Source of the DNA: Aureivirga sp. CE67
GTDB lineage: Bacteria > Bacteroidota > Bacteroidia > Flavobacteriales > Flavobacteriaceae
Assembly: GCF_015767245.1 (NCBI RefSeq)
Contig: NZ_JADOTV010000024.1
Span: forward strand, 1 to 61,677
DNA length: 61,677 nt
Direction: 5' to 3'
The notes below the pieces were generated by a model. That model saw only the letters and a list, made by a program, of their open reading frames with translations. It was not told where the DNA came from and did not search any database. This document shows positions 34,279 to 43,611 of the stretch, piece after piece. The translations under genes were made by a program, and so were the position numbers. Each line of letters opens with the position of its first letter. Within the stretch, counting starts at the first letter, position 1.

Positions 34279-34445
34279 TCAATTTAAAAGTACATGGTAA
34301 AAATTAAAATATGAATTACTAATTTATAGCATTATTGTTGTAGATATATATTTTTAGATTATTTCTAAAAATTGATGAAAAATGAAGAAGTAAAAGTTAT
34401 CTAATAATTCCTAAATAAAATGTTTATCATGTACTTGTTTTTTCT

Positions 34446-36020
34446 TTAAAAAACAAAATCATTAAAATTTAAACAATTATCTTTTTTAAAGAAACAACCC
34501 CTATTTTCTTTTTGAAGAATAGAATTTTCCACAATTAAATAAGCAGTACTCAACATATTTCGAAGTTCACACAAAGGAATATTGATTTTTGTTGTTTTAT
34601 ACATTTGCTCCACCTCCATAAATAATTTCTCAATTTTCTTTTTAACTAAAAAAAGATCTTTATTAGTTCTTTCAACTCCAACATTTTGAAGCATTAATTT
34701 TTGCAAATAGTAAGTTAAATCCTCTACCCTCTGAAAATCTATCGCATCTGTTTTATGTAAATAATTCCACTCAGGTAATTGAATCTTTGGTCTTTCTAAT
34801 TTTTCTTCTTTCAAATATTCAAAAATATTATGCGCATAAACCAAAGCTTCTAACAAAGAGTTTGAAGCCAATCTATTTGCACCATGCAAACCAGTTTTAG
34901 AACATTCTCCACAAGCAAAAAGGTTTGTAATAGAAGTTTTCCCTTGTTTATCAACTTCAATTCCGCCACAAGAATAATGTGAAGCAGGAACTACAGGAAT
35001 CCAATCTTTTTCAATATTTACTCCAATACTTAAACATTTCTCATAAATTGTAGGAAAATGATTTTTAAATGCATCCATCTCTAAATGTGTACAATCCAAA
35101 TAAACACATTCTCCTTTAGTAAGTTTTATCTCTTTTTCAATACTTTGCGAAACAATATCTCTAGATGCCAATTCCAATCGAGCATCATATTTCTTCATGA
35201 ATCGCTCTCCTTTTTTATTTCTCAAAAAAGCTCCAAAACCACGAACAGCTTCCGAGATTAAAAATGCATTTCCATCCTTTTTCTCATAAAGAGCTGTCGG
35301 ATGAAATTGAACAAATTCCATATCAGAAATAGATGCTTTTGCTCTGTAAGCCATCCCTATTCCATCTCCAGTAGCAACACTCGGATTTGTGGTATGACCG
35401 AAAACTTTACCTATTCCTCCAGAAGCTAAAATAGTTGCATTTGCATGAATCGAAATAATTTCTTCACTTTTTTTATCTAAAATATAAGCTCCGAAACATC
35501 GAATTTTCTCATAAAGATCTCCCAATAATTGATGTTCTGTAATCAAATCAACTGCAAAATGATGGGAAAGTATTTTTACATTCTCTAAAGATTCTAGTTT
35601 CCATAGCAATTTTTTTTCTATCTCGAATCCTGTTTGATCTTTATGGTGTAATACTCTATATTCAGAATGCCCTCCTTCTCTACCTAGATCGATGTTTCCT
35701 TGTTTATTTTTATCAAAAGCTACATTCCAAGCTAATAAATCTTTTAACCGATCAATTCCTTCTTCTACAACCATTTTCACCACTTCTCTATCTGAAGCAT
35801 AATCTCCAGCAATCATGGTATCTTCTATATGTTTTTCTAAGGAATCTTTTTCAAAATTTTGTACGATTGCAATTCCTCCTTGTGCATATTTAGTATTCGA
35901 TTCTTCTTTGGTTGATTTTGTAACAATCACCACTTTTTTTTCAGGCGAATTTTCTGCCATTTTTATAGCAAAACTCAAACCTGCAATTCCTGAACCTATT
36001 ACTAAAACATCACAATTCAT
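34446..36020 (-). CDS. nadB: L-aspartate oxidase
   Basis: 524 residues. The FAD-binding start is VLVIGSGIAGLSFAIKMAE, followed by NTKYAQGGIAIVQ, the signature HHKDQTGFEIEKKLL, FVQFHPTALYE and the active-site segment VPASHYSCGGIEVDKQGKTS, then GLHGANRLASNSLLEALV. It oxidises L-aspartate to iminoaspartate, the substrate of NadA. It lies 6 nt downstream of nadA in one operon. Unlike many bacteria there is no nadC next to them in the window. Confidence 0.96.
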   Translation of the reverse strand: MNCDVLVIGSGIAGLSFAIKMAENSPEKKVVIVTKSTKEESNTKYAQGGIAIVQNFEKDSLEKHIEDTMIAGDYASDREVVKMVVEEGIDRLKDLLAWNVAFDKNKQGNIDLGREGGHSEYRVLHHKDQTGFEIEKKLLWKLESLENVKILSHHFAVDLITEHQLLGDLYEKIRCFGAYILDKKSEEIISIHANATILASGGIGKVFGHTTNPSVATGDGIGMAYRAKASISDMEFVQFHPTALYEKKDGNAFLISEAVRGFGAFLRNKKGERFMKKYDARLELASRDIVSQSIEKEIKLTKGECVYLDCTHLEMDAFKNHFPTIYEKCLSIGVNIEKDWIPVVPASHYSCGGIEVDKQGKTSITNLFACGECSKTGLHGANRLASNSLLEALVYAHNIFEYLKEEKLERPKIQLPEWNYLHKTDAIDFQRVEDLTYYLQKLMLQNVGVERTNKDLFLVKKKIEKLFMEVEQMYKTTKINIPLCELRNMLSTAYLIVENSILQKENRGCFFKKDNCLNFNDFVF

Positions 36021-36026
36021 CCTACA

Positions 36027-36953
36027 TTATTTTGAAAGTTCTAACATTCTCTCGATTGGTAATAAAGCTTTTTCTGCTATTTTTTCATCCACATTTACCT
36101 CTGGACTTTCTTCTGCAATACACTTATATAATTTCTCAAGCGTATTCATTTTCATATATCCACATTCGCTACAAGCACAAGTATTATCTTCTTTTGCTGG
36201 CGCAGGAATCAAAGTAACTTCTGGAACTCTTTTCTGCATTTCATGAAGAATTCCAACTTCTGTGGCAACAATATATTTCTTCTCTGGATTTTCCTTTACA
36301 TAATTTAGCATTCCAGCCGTAGAACCAACATATGAAGCAGTTTTCAAAATATGTGCTTCAGATTCTGGATGTGCGATAATGGTAGCATCAGGATGTTTTT
36401 TGTGCAATTCAATTAATTTATCAATTGAAAAAGCTTCGTGTACCAAACAACTTCCATCCCACAGTACCATATCTCTTCCAGTTTCTTTCATGATATATGC
36501 TCCTAAATTTCTATCTGGAGCAAAAATTATCGGTTGATCTTCTGGAATAGAATCAATAATTTTCAATGCATTTGAAGAAGTACAAACGATATCTGTCATC
36601 GCTTTTACTTCTGCACTACAATTTACATAAGTAACTACTTTATGATCTGGATGTTTATCTAAAAACTTCTGAAAAGCCTCAGGTGGGCAAGAATCTGCAA
36701 GCGAACAACCTGCATTTAAATCTGGTAAGACAACTTTTTTGGAAGGGTTTAATATTTTAGCGGTTTCTGCCATAAAATGAACTCCTGCAAACACAATAAT
36801 ATCTGCATCTGTTTCGGCTGCTTTTTGAGAAAGCCCTAAACTATCTCCTACATAATCCGCTATTTCTTGAATCTCTGGAAATTGGTAATAATGAGCTAAT
36901 ATCACTGCATTTTTTTCCTTCTTCAATCTTAATATCTCTTCTTTAAAATCCAT
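36027..36953 (-). CDS. nadA: Quinolinate synthase (4Fe-4S)
   Basis: 308 residues. It condenses iminoaspartate with DHAP to quinolinate for NAD synthesis. Seen: [65 protein letters not shown] with the first cluster cysteine, [16 protein letters not shown], and the C-terminal cysteine region [18 protein letters not shown]. It is the first gene of the nadA-nadB pair. Confidence 0.96.
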   Translation of the reverse strand: MDFKEEILRLKKEKNAVILAHYYQFPEIQEIADYVGDSLGLSQKAAETDADIIVFAGVHFMAETAKILNPSKKVVLPDLNAGCSLADSCPPEAFQKFLDKHPDHKVVTYVNCSAEVKAMTDIVCTSSNALKIIDSIPEDQPIIFAPDRNLGAYIMKETGRDMVLWDGSCLVHEAFSIDKLIELHKKHPDATIIAHPESEAHILKTASYVGSTAGMLNYVKENPEKKYIVATEVGILHEMQKRVPEVTLIPAPAKEDNTCACSECGYMKMNTLEKLYKCIAEESPEVNVDEKIAEKALLPIERMLELSK

Positions 36954-37050
36954 TATTCGTCCAATCTAAATTAGAGCACAAATTTAGATGGAACGAAACA
37001 TTTTTTTTATGATATTAATCATAAGAGATTAAATTATCTTTTAATTAAAT

Positions 37051-38073
37051 CTAATACATCGTCATTTGAAGATTTTTCTTTTCTAAAACATTTGCAATCA
37101 ACAATAAAATATCTCCTTGTTGAATCAGAAAATCTTTTGGATTTTTATATACATGTTTATTTCTACTAACACCAATTAGTACACAATTAGACTCTTTTTT
37201 CATGGCTACAAAAGCTTCATAATAATCTTTTCCAATCCATTTATTTTTTTCTTCAATCTTGATTTGGACAATATCTGTTTGATCTTCATTTGTTGAAGTT
37301 GCGATTAAATCTTCTGTATAAAGTGCTACATATGGCTCGAAAATATAACTTGCTACGAACTTAGAAACCAAATCATCTTTTGAAACAATAAAGTCAAATC
37401 CTAAATATTTAAAAGATTCTTTAAGCTCCACATTATTAAGAACAATAACACCTTTTACATCTGGATAATTTTTCTTTAAATTGATTGCAAAAACAAGCGT
37501 ATCTGTATCGTTTTCAAATTCTAGATAAACTCTTTTCGCTTTGTCGATATTTGCTTTTGTATAGGATTTAAAATCATTTAATTCGGTATAAAGTACAAAG
37601 CAGTTTTTCGTGTCATAACTTGTTTTAATCAGATCAACATCTTCTTTTTTGTTTGTAATGATGACCACTTTTTTATCTGCATTGATGATTTGTTCTACAA
37701 TTTTATTTGTAAACTGACTCCAACCAATAATAATATAATGTCCTTCCATTTTTGTTCCGAAATAACCTTGTTTTTTTAAATCCATATATCTTCTAATATT
37801 ATCTGTAAGTTTACTAATGATAAAACTCAATACTCCTAAACTTCCTACAACAAACAAAATCCCGATGGCTCTTCCTCCAAAAGTTACAGGGAAAAAATCT
37901 CCATAACCAACCGTTGTTAAAGTTACAATAGAATACCAAAAAGCATCTCTAAAATTTTGAATATTGGAAGTTTCTACACTTGCTTCAAAGCTTGTTAGCA
38001 TTTGCAACAAAATATAATACACCACTACTGTGACTAAAATCCAAATGTTTTTCTTTGAAAAAATATACTTCAT
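37051..38073 (-). CDS. Two-TM potassium channel with RCK/TrkA-N domain
   Basis: 340 residues. One transmembrane helix (IWILVTVVVYYILLQMLTSF) is followed by the pore loop VTLTTVGYGDFFP, holding the K+ selectivity filter TVGYGD near residues 54-59. A second helix (GILFVVGSLGVLSFIISKL) leads to a cytosolic RCK domain starting HYIIIGWSQFTNKIVEQII, in which the Rossmann Gly motif is degenerate (GWSQFT). It is the last gene of the polyamine-linked cluster (speD, DUF4178, lipoprotein, DUF350, spermidine synthase), all on this strand. The selectivity filter makes potassium passage well supported; the ligand is unknown. Confidence 0.92.
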   Translation of the reverse strand: MKYIFSKKNIWILVTVVVYYILLQMLTSFEASVETSNIQNFRDAFWYSIVTLTTVGYGDFFPVTFGGRAIGILFVVGSLGVLSFIISKLTDNIRRYMDLKKQGYFGTKMEGHYIIIGWSQFTNKIVEQIINADKKVVIITNKKEDVDLIKTSYDTKNCFVLYTELNDFKSYTKANIDKAKRVYLEFENDTDTLVFAINLKKNYPDVKGVIVLNNVELKESFKYLGFDFIVSKDDLVSKFVASYIFEPYVALYTEDLIATSTNEDQTDIVQIKIEEKNKWIGKDYYEAFVAMKKESNCVLIGVSRNKHVYKNPKDFLIQQGDILLLIANVLEKKNLQMTMY

Positions 38074-38165
38074 TGCTTTTGATTTTTAATTGCTTGAATT
38101 CAATTTAGCTTAATTCATATGTTTAACACACCCTTAAGAGGGTAAATTAAAATTACATACATAAT

Positions 38166-39722
38166 TTAGTATAAATCCCAATTTCCTTTATTATAATATC
38201 TATGAACTACAGGGTTGTGTACTTTATTTATCTCTACACTATCTTGTTTTGAAATGAAAAAATTCTTTCCAAAAGATGTGATTAATTGCATTGCTTCTTG
38301 GTTGATCCAACGAGTTTCTATATTATCAAATGTAATATTTTGTAAAGCTTTTTTTACAGAAATATCTTGATCTGTTTTTACTCCAAGAATCCATCCCCAT
38401 TCTCCCATTGTCAAAACTTGATTATGCATTGGAGCTACTTTAAAGTTAGCAGCTTTCATTGTTTTTTCAATACTCAAAAAAGATTTTGTTGCATAATACG
38501 GACTTCCTGCTTGGGTAATTATCACGCCGTTTGGTCTAAGTTTTCGATAACAATTTGAATAAAACTCAAAAGAATACATCCTTCCTAAATCTACCGAACG
38601 AGGATCTGGAAGGTCAATAATTATTACATCATAAAACTTATCCTTATTTTTTTCTATATAAAGATACGCATCTGTATTTTGAACATTTACTTTTTCGTGA
38701 TGAAAAGAATTTTGATTGATTTTTGTCAAAATTGGATGATTTTTCGCCAATTCAGTCATTTTTGGATCTAAATCGACCAAATCTATCGTTTCTACAGAAT
38801 CGTATTTTAGAAGCTCTCTTGCTGCACAACCATCTCCACCTCCAAGTACTAAAACATTTTTAGGATTTGGATGTAATTGCATTGCTGGATGCACTAAAGG
38901 TTCATGATACATCGGCTCATCTTGAGAAGAAAACTGAAGATTATTATTCAAGTATAACCAATAAAAATCTTGCCATTGCGTCATCACAATTTTCTGATAT
39001 TTTGTTTGTTCAGAATAAACAATTTTGTCCGCATATTTTTCTTGTTCTCCCCATTGAATAATTGGCGAAGCGGTATAGGCTCCAATACTTAAAAAAGCAA
39101 AAACTCCAAGAAACAAAACTTGAATCATTCGCTTTTTTTCTAAATTATTTTTTAAAGAAAAGAAAAGTAAAAGTGCTACGGCGAAGTTTACAAATCCAAG
39201 AATATAAGGAGTGTAGGTTAAACCTAAAATTGGTAATCCTACAAAACCAAAGAAAACTCCACCTAAAAGACTTCCGTAATAATCTTTTTCTAAAACAGAA
39301 GAAATATTAGATTTTAATTCTTCATATTCTTCGTTGATTCGAACTACAATTGGAATCTCAATTCCGATCAGTAATCCGACTAAAATACATAGAAGATATA
39401 TGACGATTCCGTAATATTCTGTGAAAGCTGCCATGGTATAAACCAAAACAGAAGAAATGGAAACTAGTATAGACAAAATAAGTTCCAAATAAAGGAACTT
39501 ATTGATTAGATTTCCGTTAATTTTTTTACTAACTCTACTTCCTATTCCCATGAAGAAAAGCATCAAGGAAACAATCATGGTAAACTGAAATACGGAGTTT
39601 CCTAGAAAATACGAAGCTAGAGTGGATAAAGTATATTCTGCGACAATTCCTGCAAATCCAGTTGCGAAAATTGCCATTTTTAGTAAAGTTGACTTCTTTT
39701 TTAAAGAATTTAAATACACCAT
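38166..39722 (-). CDS. Membrane-anchored spermidine synthase-like aminopropyltransferase
   Basis: 518 residues. The first 215 or so form about seven transmembrane helices (LKMAIFATGFAGIVAEYTLSTLASYFLG ...). The rest is a spermidine-synthase fold with the AdoMet-type loop VLVLGGGDGCAARELLKYDSVETIDLVDLDPKM (GGGDG near 294) and the catalytic-region motif DVIIIDLPDPRSVDLGRMYS (DLPDP near 370). These transfer aminopropyl from decarboxylated AdoMet to putrescine-like amines. The cognate AdoMet decarboxylase is four genes upstream. The gene overlaps the DUF350 gene by 13 nt. The membrane fusion points to an envelope-associated product rather than bulk polyamine supply. Confidence 0.92.
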   Translation of the reverse strand: MVYLNSLKKKSTLLKMAIFATGFAGIVAEYTLSTLASYFLGNSVFQFTMIVSLMLFFMGIGSRVSKKINGNLINKFLYLELILSILVSISSVLVYTMAAFTEYYGIVIYLLCILVGLLIGIEIPIVVRINEEYEELKSNISSVLEKDYYGSLLGGVFFGFVGLPILGLTYTPYILGFVNFAVALLLFFSLKNNLEKKRMIQVLFLGVFAFLSIGAYTASPIIQWGEQEKYADKIVYSEQTKYQKIVMTQWQDFYWLYLNNNLQFSSQDEPMYHEPLVHPAMQLHPNPKNVLVLGGGDGCAARELLKYDSVETIDLVDLDPKMTELAKNHPILTKINQNSFHHEKVNVQNTDAYLYIEKNKDKFYDVIIIDLPDPRSVDLGRMYSFEFYSNCYRKLRPNGVIITQAGSPYYATKSFLSIEKTMKAANFKVAPMHNQVLTMGEWGWILGVKTDQDISVKKALQNITFDNIETRWINQEAMQLITSFGKNFFISKQDSVEINKVHNPVVHRYYNKGNWDLY

Positions 39723-40585
39723 AAAATTAATATTGCACCACCGATATAAGAGAACGCTTCTACTAAAGCAGCTCCATTATTTGCCTTCTCTTGATGAACT
39801 ATTTCATAAGTTAAACTACTTCCAGGTAAAAGAATTTTATCTGCAAAAAATCTTAAAATTGGTAATAAGATTAGTCCGATTACAAATTGAATTGTAACAT
39901 CAAAAACCATTGTTGTCCAATCATAAAAATCACCTAAAAGTGCATTCATAATAATGATACCGATTGCGATAAGAGAACCACTATATCCGATTCCTACTGC
40001 TACATTATCTTTTTCAATATGCTCATGAATATCATAAGAAAGCATCATGTTATAAACTTTTGAAGTAATAAAAAGAAGAATTAAACCAACTACCCAATAA
40101 ATAATTGCTGTTTGAAATCCGAATAAATATCCACCACTTTCCCCAGAAATTGCTCCAAAAAGAACTAAACCAACAGAAATAGAAATCGCAGCTTCTATGA
40201 TTCCTGTTCCTTCATTTCTGTCTTCAATGATTTCTTTTTTGATATCGAATTTTGTCAGTGTAATTTTATTATTTAACCAAATGGAAATATTCAATAAAAT
40301 CATCCCCAAAAGACTATAAACGATCATATCTAAAAGATCTAAACGCAATCCATTTGATTCTCCTACTATTGAAGCACCAATTATTAATAACAATCCAATA
40401 AAATAACCCACATAAGAAAAACTAAATGCAAAATTATCTTCTTCTACCAATTCATGATTGACACGAATAGATTTATGAGATAATTGATATATAAATTTTC
40501 CTACAAGGAATAAGATTAGTGCTACGCCAATGTATGCAAATGAAGCGTAATAACTTTCTAAAGATTCAAGTATTGACATTTCCAT
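39710..40585 (-). CDS. DUF350 membrane protein with internal duplication
   Basis: 291 residues, about eight transmembrane helices. The chain reads as two DUF350 units. The first has LVEEDNFAFSFSYVGYFIGLLLIIGASIVGE then DIKKEIIEDRNEGTGIIEAAISISVGLVLFGAISG. The second has HIEKDNVAVGIGYSGSLIAIGIIIMNALLG then YEIVHQEKANNGAALVEAFSYIGGAILIL. DUF350 proteins recur with spermidine synthase, DUF4178 and ion-channel genes. Their function is not established. Here it is tightly coupled to the spermidine synthase gene (13-nt overlap). Confidence 0.9.
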   Translation of the reverse strand: MEMSILESLESYYASFAYIGVALILFLVGKFIYQLSHKSIRVNHELVEEDNFAFSFSYVGYFIGLLLIIGASIVGESNGLRLDLLDMIVYSLLGMILLNISIWLNNKITLTKFDIKKEIIEDRNEGTGIIEAAISISVGLVLFGAISGESGGYLFGFQTAIIYWVVGLILLFITSKVYNMMLSYDIHEHIEKDNVAVGIGYSGSLIAIGIIIMNALLGDFYDWTTMVFDVTIQFVIGLILLPILRFFADKILLPGSSLTYEIVHQEKANNGAALVEAFSYIGGAILILWCI

Positions 40586-40609
40586 TTTTAGTTTAAGTTT
40601 TATAAAATA

Positions 40610-41443
40610 TTATTTTCCAAATCCTCCTCCTCTACTTCTAGAAGAACTACTCGATCTGTATCTTGAGCTACTTCTAGTGTTTTTTGAGCTTGATTTTGAA
40701 TATCTAGAATTTGAATTATAAGATCTTGAAGAAGATGCTGCTGCACTTCTTTTTACTTGGCTTCTTACTTTATCTTTGAATGTTTTTGGTTTTGAGTTCC
40801 AAGTTGATTTTGTATTTCTAGAAGATTTTGTTCCATAACTAGAACTTCCAGACCCGTAATAAGAGCGTCTTCCTCTATAATTTCTATCATAATCATACCA
40901 AGAAGTTCTGTAAACTGGGTAAGAATTAAACCCTAAAATATCTCTTAGTAAAGCATATTTCCCGTAGAATGACCAGAAAGATTCTCCTGAAGAATTCGTT
41001 TTCCATTCACCATATTTTGGATTTCCAACATAGTTATTAAATCCAGCTGGAGAAGCTACTTTATCTAACTTTCCATCTGTTTTGGTAACCAATGCCATTC
41101 CAAGATTATTTACATTATTCTCGAAATTAGTCGGACTTACTTTTTCCCAATCAGTTGCCACAGATTCGATATCTACAGAATCTTTTACACCTGTAACAGG
41201 TTTTTCTAAAATTACTTTATACTTATGGAAATATTCATCATTTTTCGCATCCATATCCGCAAGAATAATAGAATACGTTGGAACATCCATGTACTTTACA
41301 ATTAATTTGTCTACTGGAGTTTTTTCCCAGTTAGAAGCTCTATTACTAGAGCTTGACCTATTCGAATCTCCACCACAACTTACTACGCTTGTAAGCAACA
41401 TTAGGCATAGAGCAAATAGAAATGTATTTTTTAAAAGTTTCAT
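40610..41443 (-). CDS. Ser/Arg-rich lipoprotein of the polyamine cluster
   Basis: 277 residues from ATG 41443; a longer GTG start at 41458 overlaps the DUF4178 stop and is less likely. Lipoprotein signal FALCLMLLTSVVSC. A soluble domain (KLIVKYMDVPTYSIILADMDAKNDEYFHKYKVI ... GNPKYGEWKTNSSGESFWSFYGKYALLRDILGF) is followed by a low-complexity tail of about 90 residues dominated by Ser, Arg, Tyr, Gly and Lys, ending SRGGGFGK. The folded part may be a DUF4247-type domain, which I recall near DUF350/DUF4178 genes; low certainty. The basic tail could bind anionic polymers at the envelope. Confidence 0.82.
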   Translation of the reverse strand: MKLLKNTFLFALCLMLLTSVVSCGGDSNRSSSSNRASNWEKTPVDKLIVKYMDVPTYSIILADMDAKNDEYFHKYKVILEKPVTGVKDSVDIESVATDWEKVSPTNFENNVNNLGMALVTKTDGKLDKVASPAGFNNYVGNPKYGEWKTNSSGESFWSFYGKYALLRDILGFNSYPVYRTSWYDYDRNYRGRRSYYGSGSSSYGTKSSRNTKSTWNSKPKTFKDKVRSQVKRSAAASSSRSYNSNSRYSKSSSKNTRSSSRYRSSSSSRSRGGGFGK

Positions 41444-41447
41444 TTTC

Positions 41448-41993
41448 TTAATCTTCACTTGGTAAAATATTCGTTATTTCTCTTAGATTCACATAATGAC
41501 CAAATGAAGCTTCAAAATCATGTTCTCCCCACTGTTCTACAGTTAAAACATATTCTTCTGAATCATCCTCATAAGACCACTCTCTAAATTCTGACCAATT
41601 TTCATTTTCTACATTTCTGAAGTATCCTGGACTAATTTCGTCTAGGAAAAAGTTTTTCCCTTCATAAAATAATTGTCTTGGTGCAGTATCGTGTCTTTGA
41701 ATAAAATCTGGTAAATCATTTTGGATTTTACGCACAGGAACTTTTTTAGAAAAAGTAATTAAAAGTTCATCATCCATTTCAATTCCAAGATAACCTGTTT
41801 CATCATGAGATGAAATTTTGAATTCTCTTGTGAAAAAATTATTTCCCCAATCGTACTCATAAACTTCGACTACTTCCCATGATTTCATATTAAAATCGAA
41901 AATAAATCCTTTATCTAAATCTTCTACTTTGATGTTTAAAGCATCATAATGACGTTCGTTCTCTTTCTTCTTAAAAAAATCAAATAATCCCAT
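41448..41993 (-). CDS. DUF4178 domain protein
   Basis: 181 residues. A short basic start (MGLFDFFKKKENERHYDALN) leads into a beta-rich domain: VEDLDKGFIFDFNMKSWEVVEVYEYDWGNNFFTREFKI, YLGIEMDDELLITFSKKVP, then SEEYVLTVEQWGEHDFEASFGHYVNLREITNILP, which is the DUF4178 layout. Cytosolic, no catalytic motif. It stands 4 nt upstream of the lipoprotein start, in an operon with DUF350, the aminopropyltransferase and the K+ channel. Confidence 0.88.
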   Translation of the reverse strand: MGLFDFFKKKENERHYDALNIKVEDLDKGFIFDFNMKSWEVVEVYEYDWGNNFFTREFKISSHDETGYLGIEMDDELLITFSKKVPVRKIQNDLPDFIQRHDTAPRQLFYEGKNFFLDEISPGYFRNVENENWSEFREWSYEDDSEEYVLTVEQWGEHDFEASFGHYVNLREITNILPSED

Positions 41994-42116
41994 TTCTTAG
42001 CTTATTTTTAAATATTTTTAATACTAATTGTTTTTACTATTAGTAACATTTTTTAATAGAATGTTACAGTTGGTTTTGGTTTCCTAATTTAGACATTTTT
42101 TAACAAAAAATACGCA

Positions 42117-42500
42117 CTATTTTAAGATAGGTAAGTGCTTTTTGATTGTTTCCAAATCTCCTCTTCTTATTTCTTTTTTCTCAAAAAAACTTGCTTGTAA
42201 AACTTCTTTCAGATAAGAAATTCCTTCCTCATAGTTATACGTCTGATTACAAGTAAAAAAATCAATAGCAACATAACCGTGCTCTGGCCAAGTATGTACT
42301 GCAATGTGACTTTCGGCAATTACAATCACACCGCTAACTCCTATTGGAGAAAATTTATGAATTGTTGTATTTACTACTGTTAAGTTTAAAATTTCAGCAG
42401 TTTTCAATAAAATTTCTTCAATAAAATCTCGATTATCAATCAACTCGGAATCACATCCGTAAAACTCTATGGCAGTTTCAAACCCTAAATATTTGTGCAT
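42117..42500 (-). CDS. speD: S-adenosylmethionine decarboxylase proenzyme
   Basis: 127 residues, the prokaryotic short (class 1b, SpeH-like) form. The self-cleavage site Glu63-Ser64 lies in VIAESHIAVHTWPEHGYVAIDFFTC, with the conserved His and Cys (Cys84) in place. Cleavage gives the pyruvoyl cofactor. It makes decarboxylated AdoMet, the aminopropyl donor for the membrane spermidine synthase of the same cluster. It is separated from the DUF4178 gene by 123 nt, so it may have been joined to the operon as its first gene. Confidence 0.95.
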   Translation of the reverse strand: MHKYLGFETAIEFYGCDSELIDNRDFIEEILLKTAEILNLTVVNTTIHKFSPIGVSGVIVIAESHIAVHTWPEHGYVAIDFFTCNQTYNYEEGISYLKEVLQASFFEKKEIRRGDLETIKKHLPILK

Positions 42501-42687
42501 ATTTTTTTAATAAAATTCAAATATACTAATTCTAAAAAACTTTGTTAATTTTTATAGATAATCCCTTTAAATTTTTACAGTATTCTATTAAAAAAGCTTC
42601 TTTTTTAAAGGATGTTTTAACTTTCGGTTAACTTCATTTACTATTTTTTGTAACTATTTTTAAAAGTAAACTTAGAATGAAATATTG

Positions 42688-43548
42688 ATGAAAAAAATTA
42701 TCTGTTTTATTTTATTTTTCATGATAAATTTAGCTTCCTCTGCACAAGTCAGCGACTCTACCTCCATAAGTATAAAACCTACAAAAGCTTGGGATAATAA
42801 AGGAAGTTTCAAATTTATTTTAAACCAATCTTCCTATTCCAATTGGGTAGCAGGAGGAGATAATAATATTGGAGGAAATGTAATGTTGAATTATAATATG
42901 AATTACAAACGTGGTCCTTGGACTTGGAATTCTAGAATCATGGCTGCCTTCGGACTTTCGAAAACTGCTGATAAAAATGTAAAAAAAACAGATGATAAAA
43001 TTGAAATAAATAGTGTTCTTGGTTACAAAGCTGGAGGAAGATGGAGTTATTCTTTTTTTACAAATATCAAAACCCAATTCACAAAAGGATATAAAGATTA
43101 TAATGCAGATCCATTGGTTAAAATTTCCGATTTCCTTTCTCCTGGATATTTTTATTTTGGTCCTGGAATGCTTTGGAAAGAATCCGATGATTTTTATTTA
43201 AATCTATCTCCAGCAACTTCTCGTGTAACGGTTGTAAAGCCTGAACAATCTGGAAATTTTAGCGTAGAAGAGGGAAAAACCTTAAATTATGAATTTGGTT
43301 TTAATGCAACTTTGTATTATAAATTTGAAATCATCGATAATATTTACTTTGAAAATATTCTAACTCTTTATGCGGATTATTTAAAAGAATTCAACAATGC
43401 GCTTATAGATTATCAATTGAATGTCACGATGAAAGTCAACAAATATATTTCTACAAATCTTAATATTGAAATTGTCTCTGATAGCAATGCTTCTTCCAAA
43501 ATTCAAACAAAACAATTATTCGGTTTAGGTTTAAATATTGGTTTATAA
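42688..43548 (+). CDS. DUF3078 outer-membrane barrel-like protein
   Basis: 286 residues from ATG 42688 (TTG one codon upstream ignored). Signal peptide MKKIICFILFFMINLASSAQ, then KAWDNKGSFKFILNQSSYSNWVAGGDNNIGGNVMLNYNMNYKRGPWTWNSR, the hallmark of DUF3078. Alternating amphipathic strands and a C-terminal FGLGLNIGL strand indicate an outer-membrane beta-barrel. Substrate unknown. A PorT-like gene follows 63 nt later. Confidence 0.9.
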   Translation: MKKIICFILFFMINLASSAQVSDSTSISIKPTKAWDNKGSFKFILNQSSYSNWVAGGDNNIGGNVMLNYNMNYKRGPWTWNSRIMAAFGLSKTADKNVKKTDDKIEINSVLGYKAGGRWSYSFFTNIKTQFTKGYKDYNADPLVKISDFLSPGYFYFGPGMLWKESDDFYLNLSPATSRVTVVKPEQSGNFSVEEGKTLNYEFGFNATLYYKFEIIDNIYFENILTLYADYLKEFNNALIDYQLNVTMKVNKYISTNLNIEIVSDSNASSKIQTKQLFGLGLNIGL

Positions 43549-43611
43549 TACAGCTAAAATTATTTCTATTTATTTTTGAATTCTACTGTTTATTTGGGTA
43601 ATTTTATTTTT

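Noticed and set aside
36032-36217. Plus-strand open frame over nadA
   Set aside because: Shadow frame antisense to a complete, well-recognised nadA.
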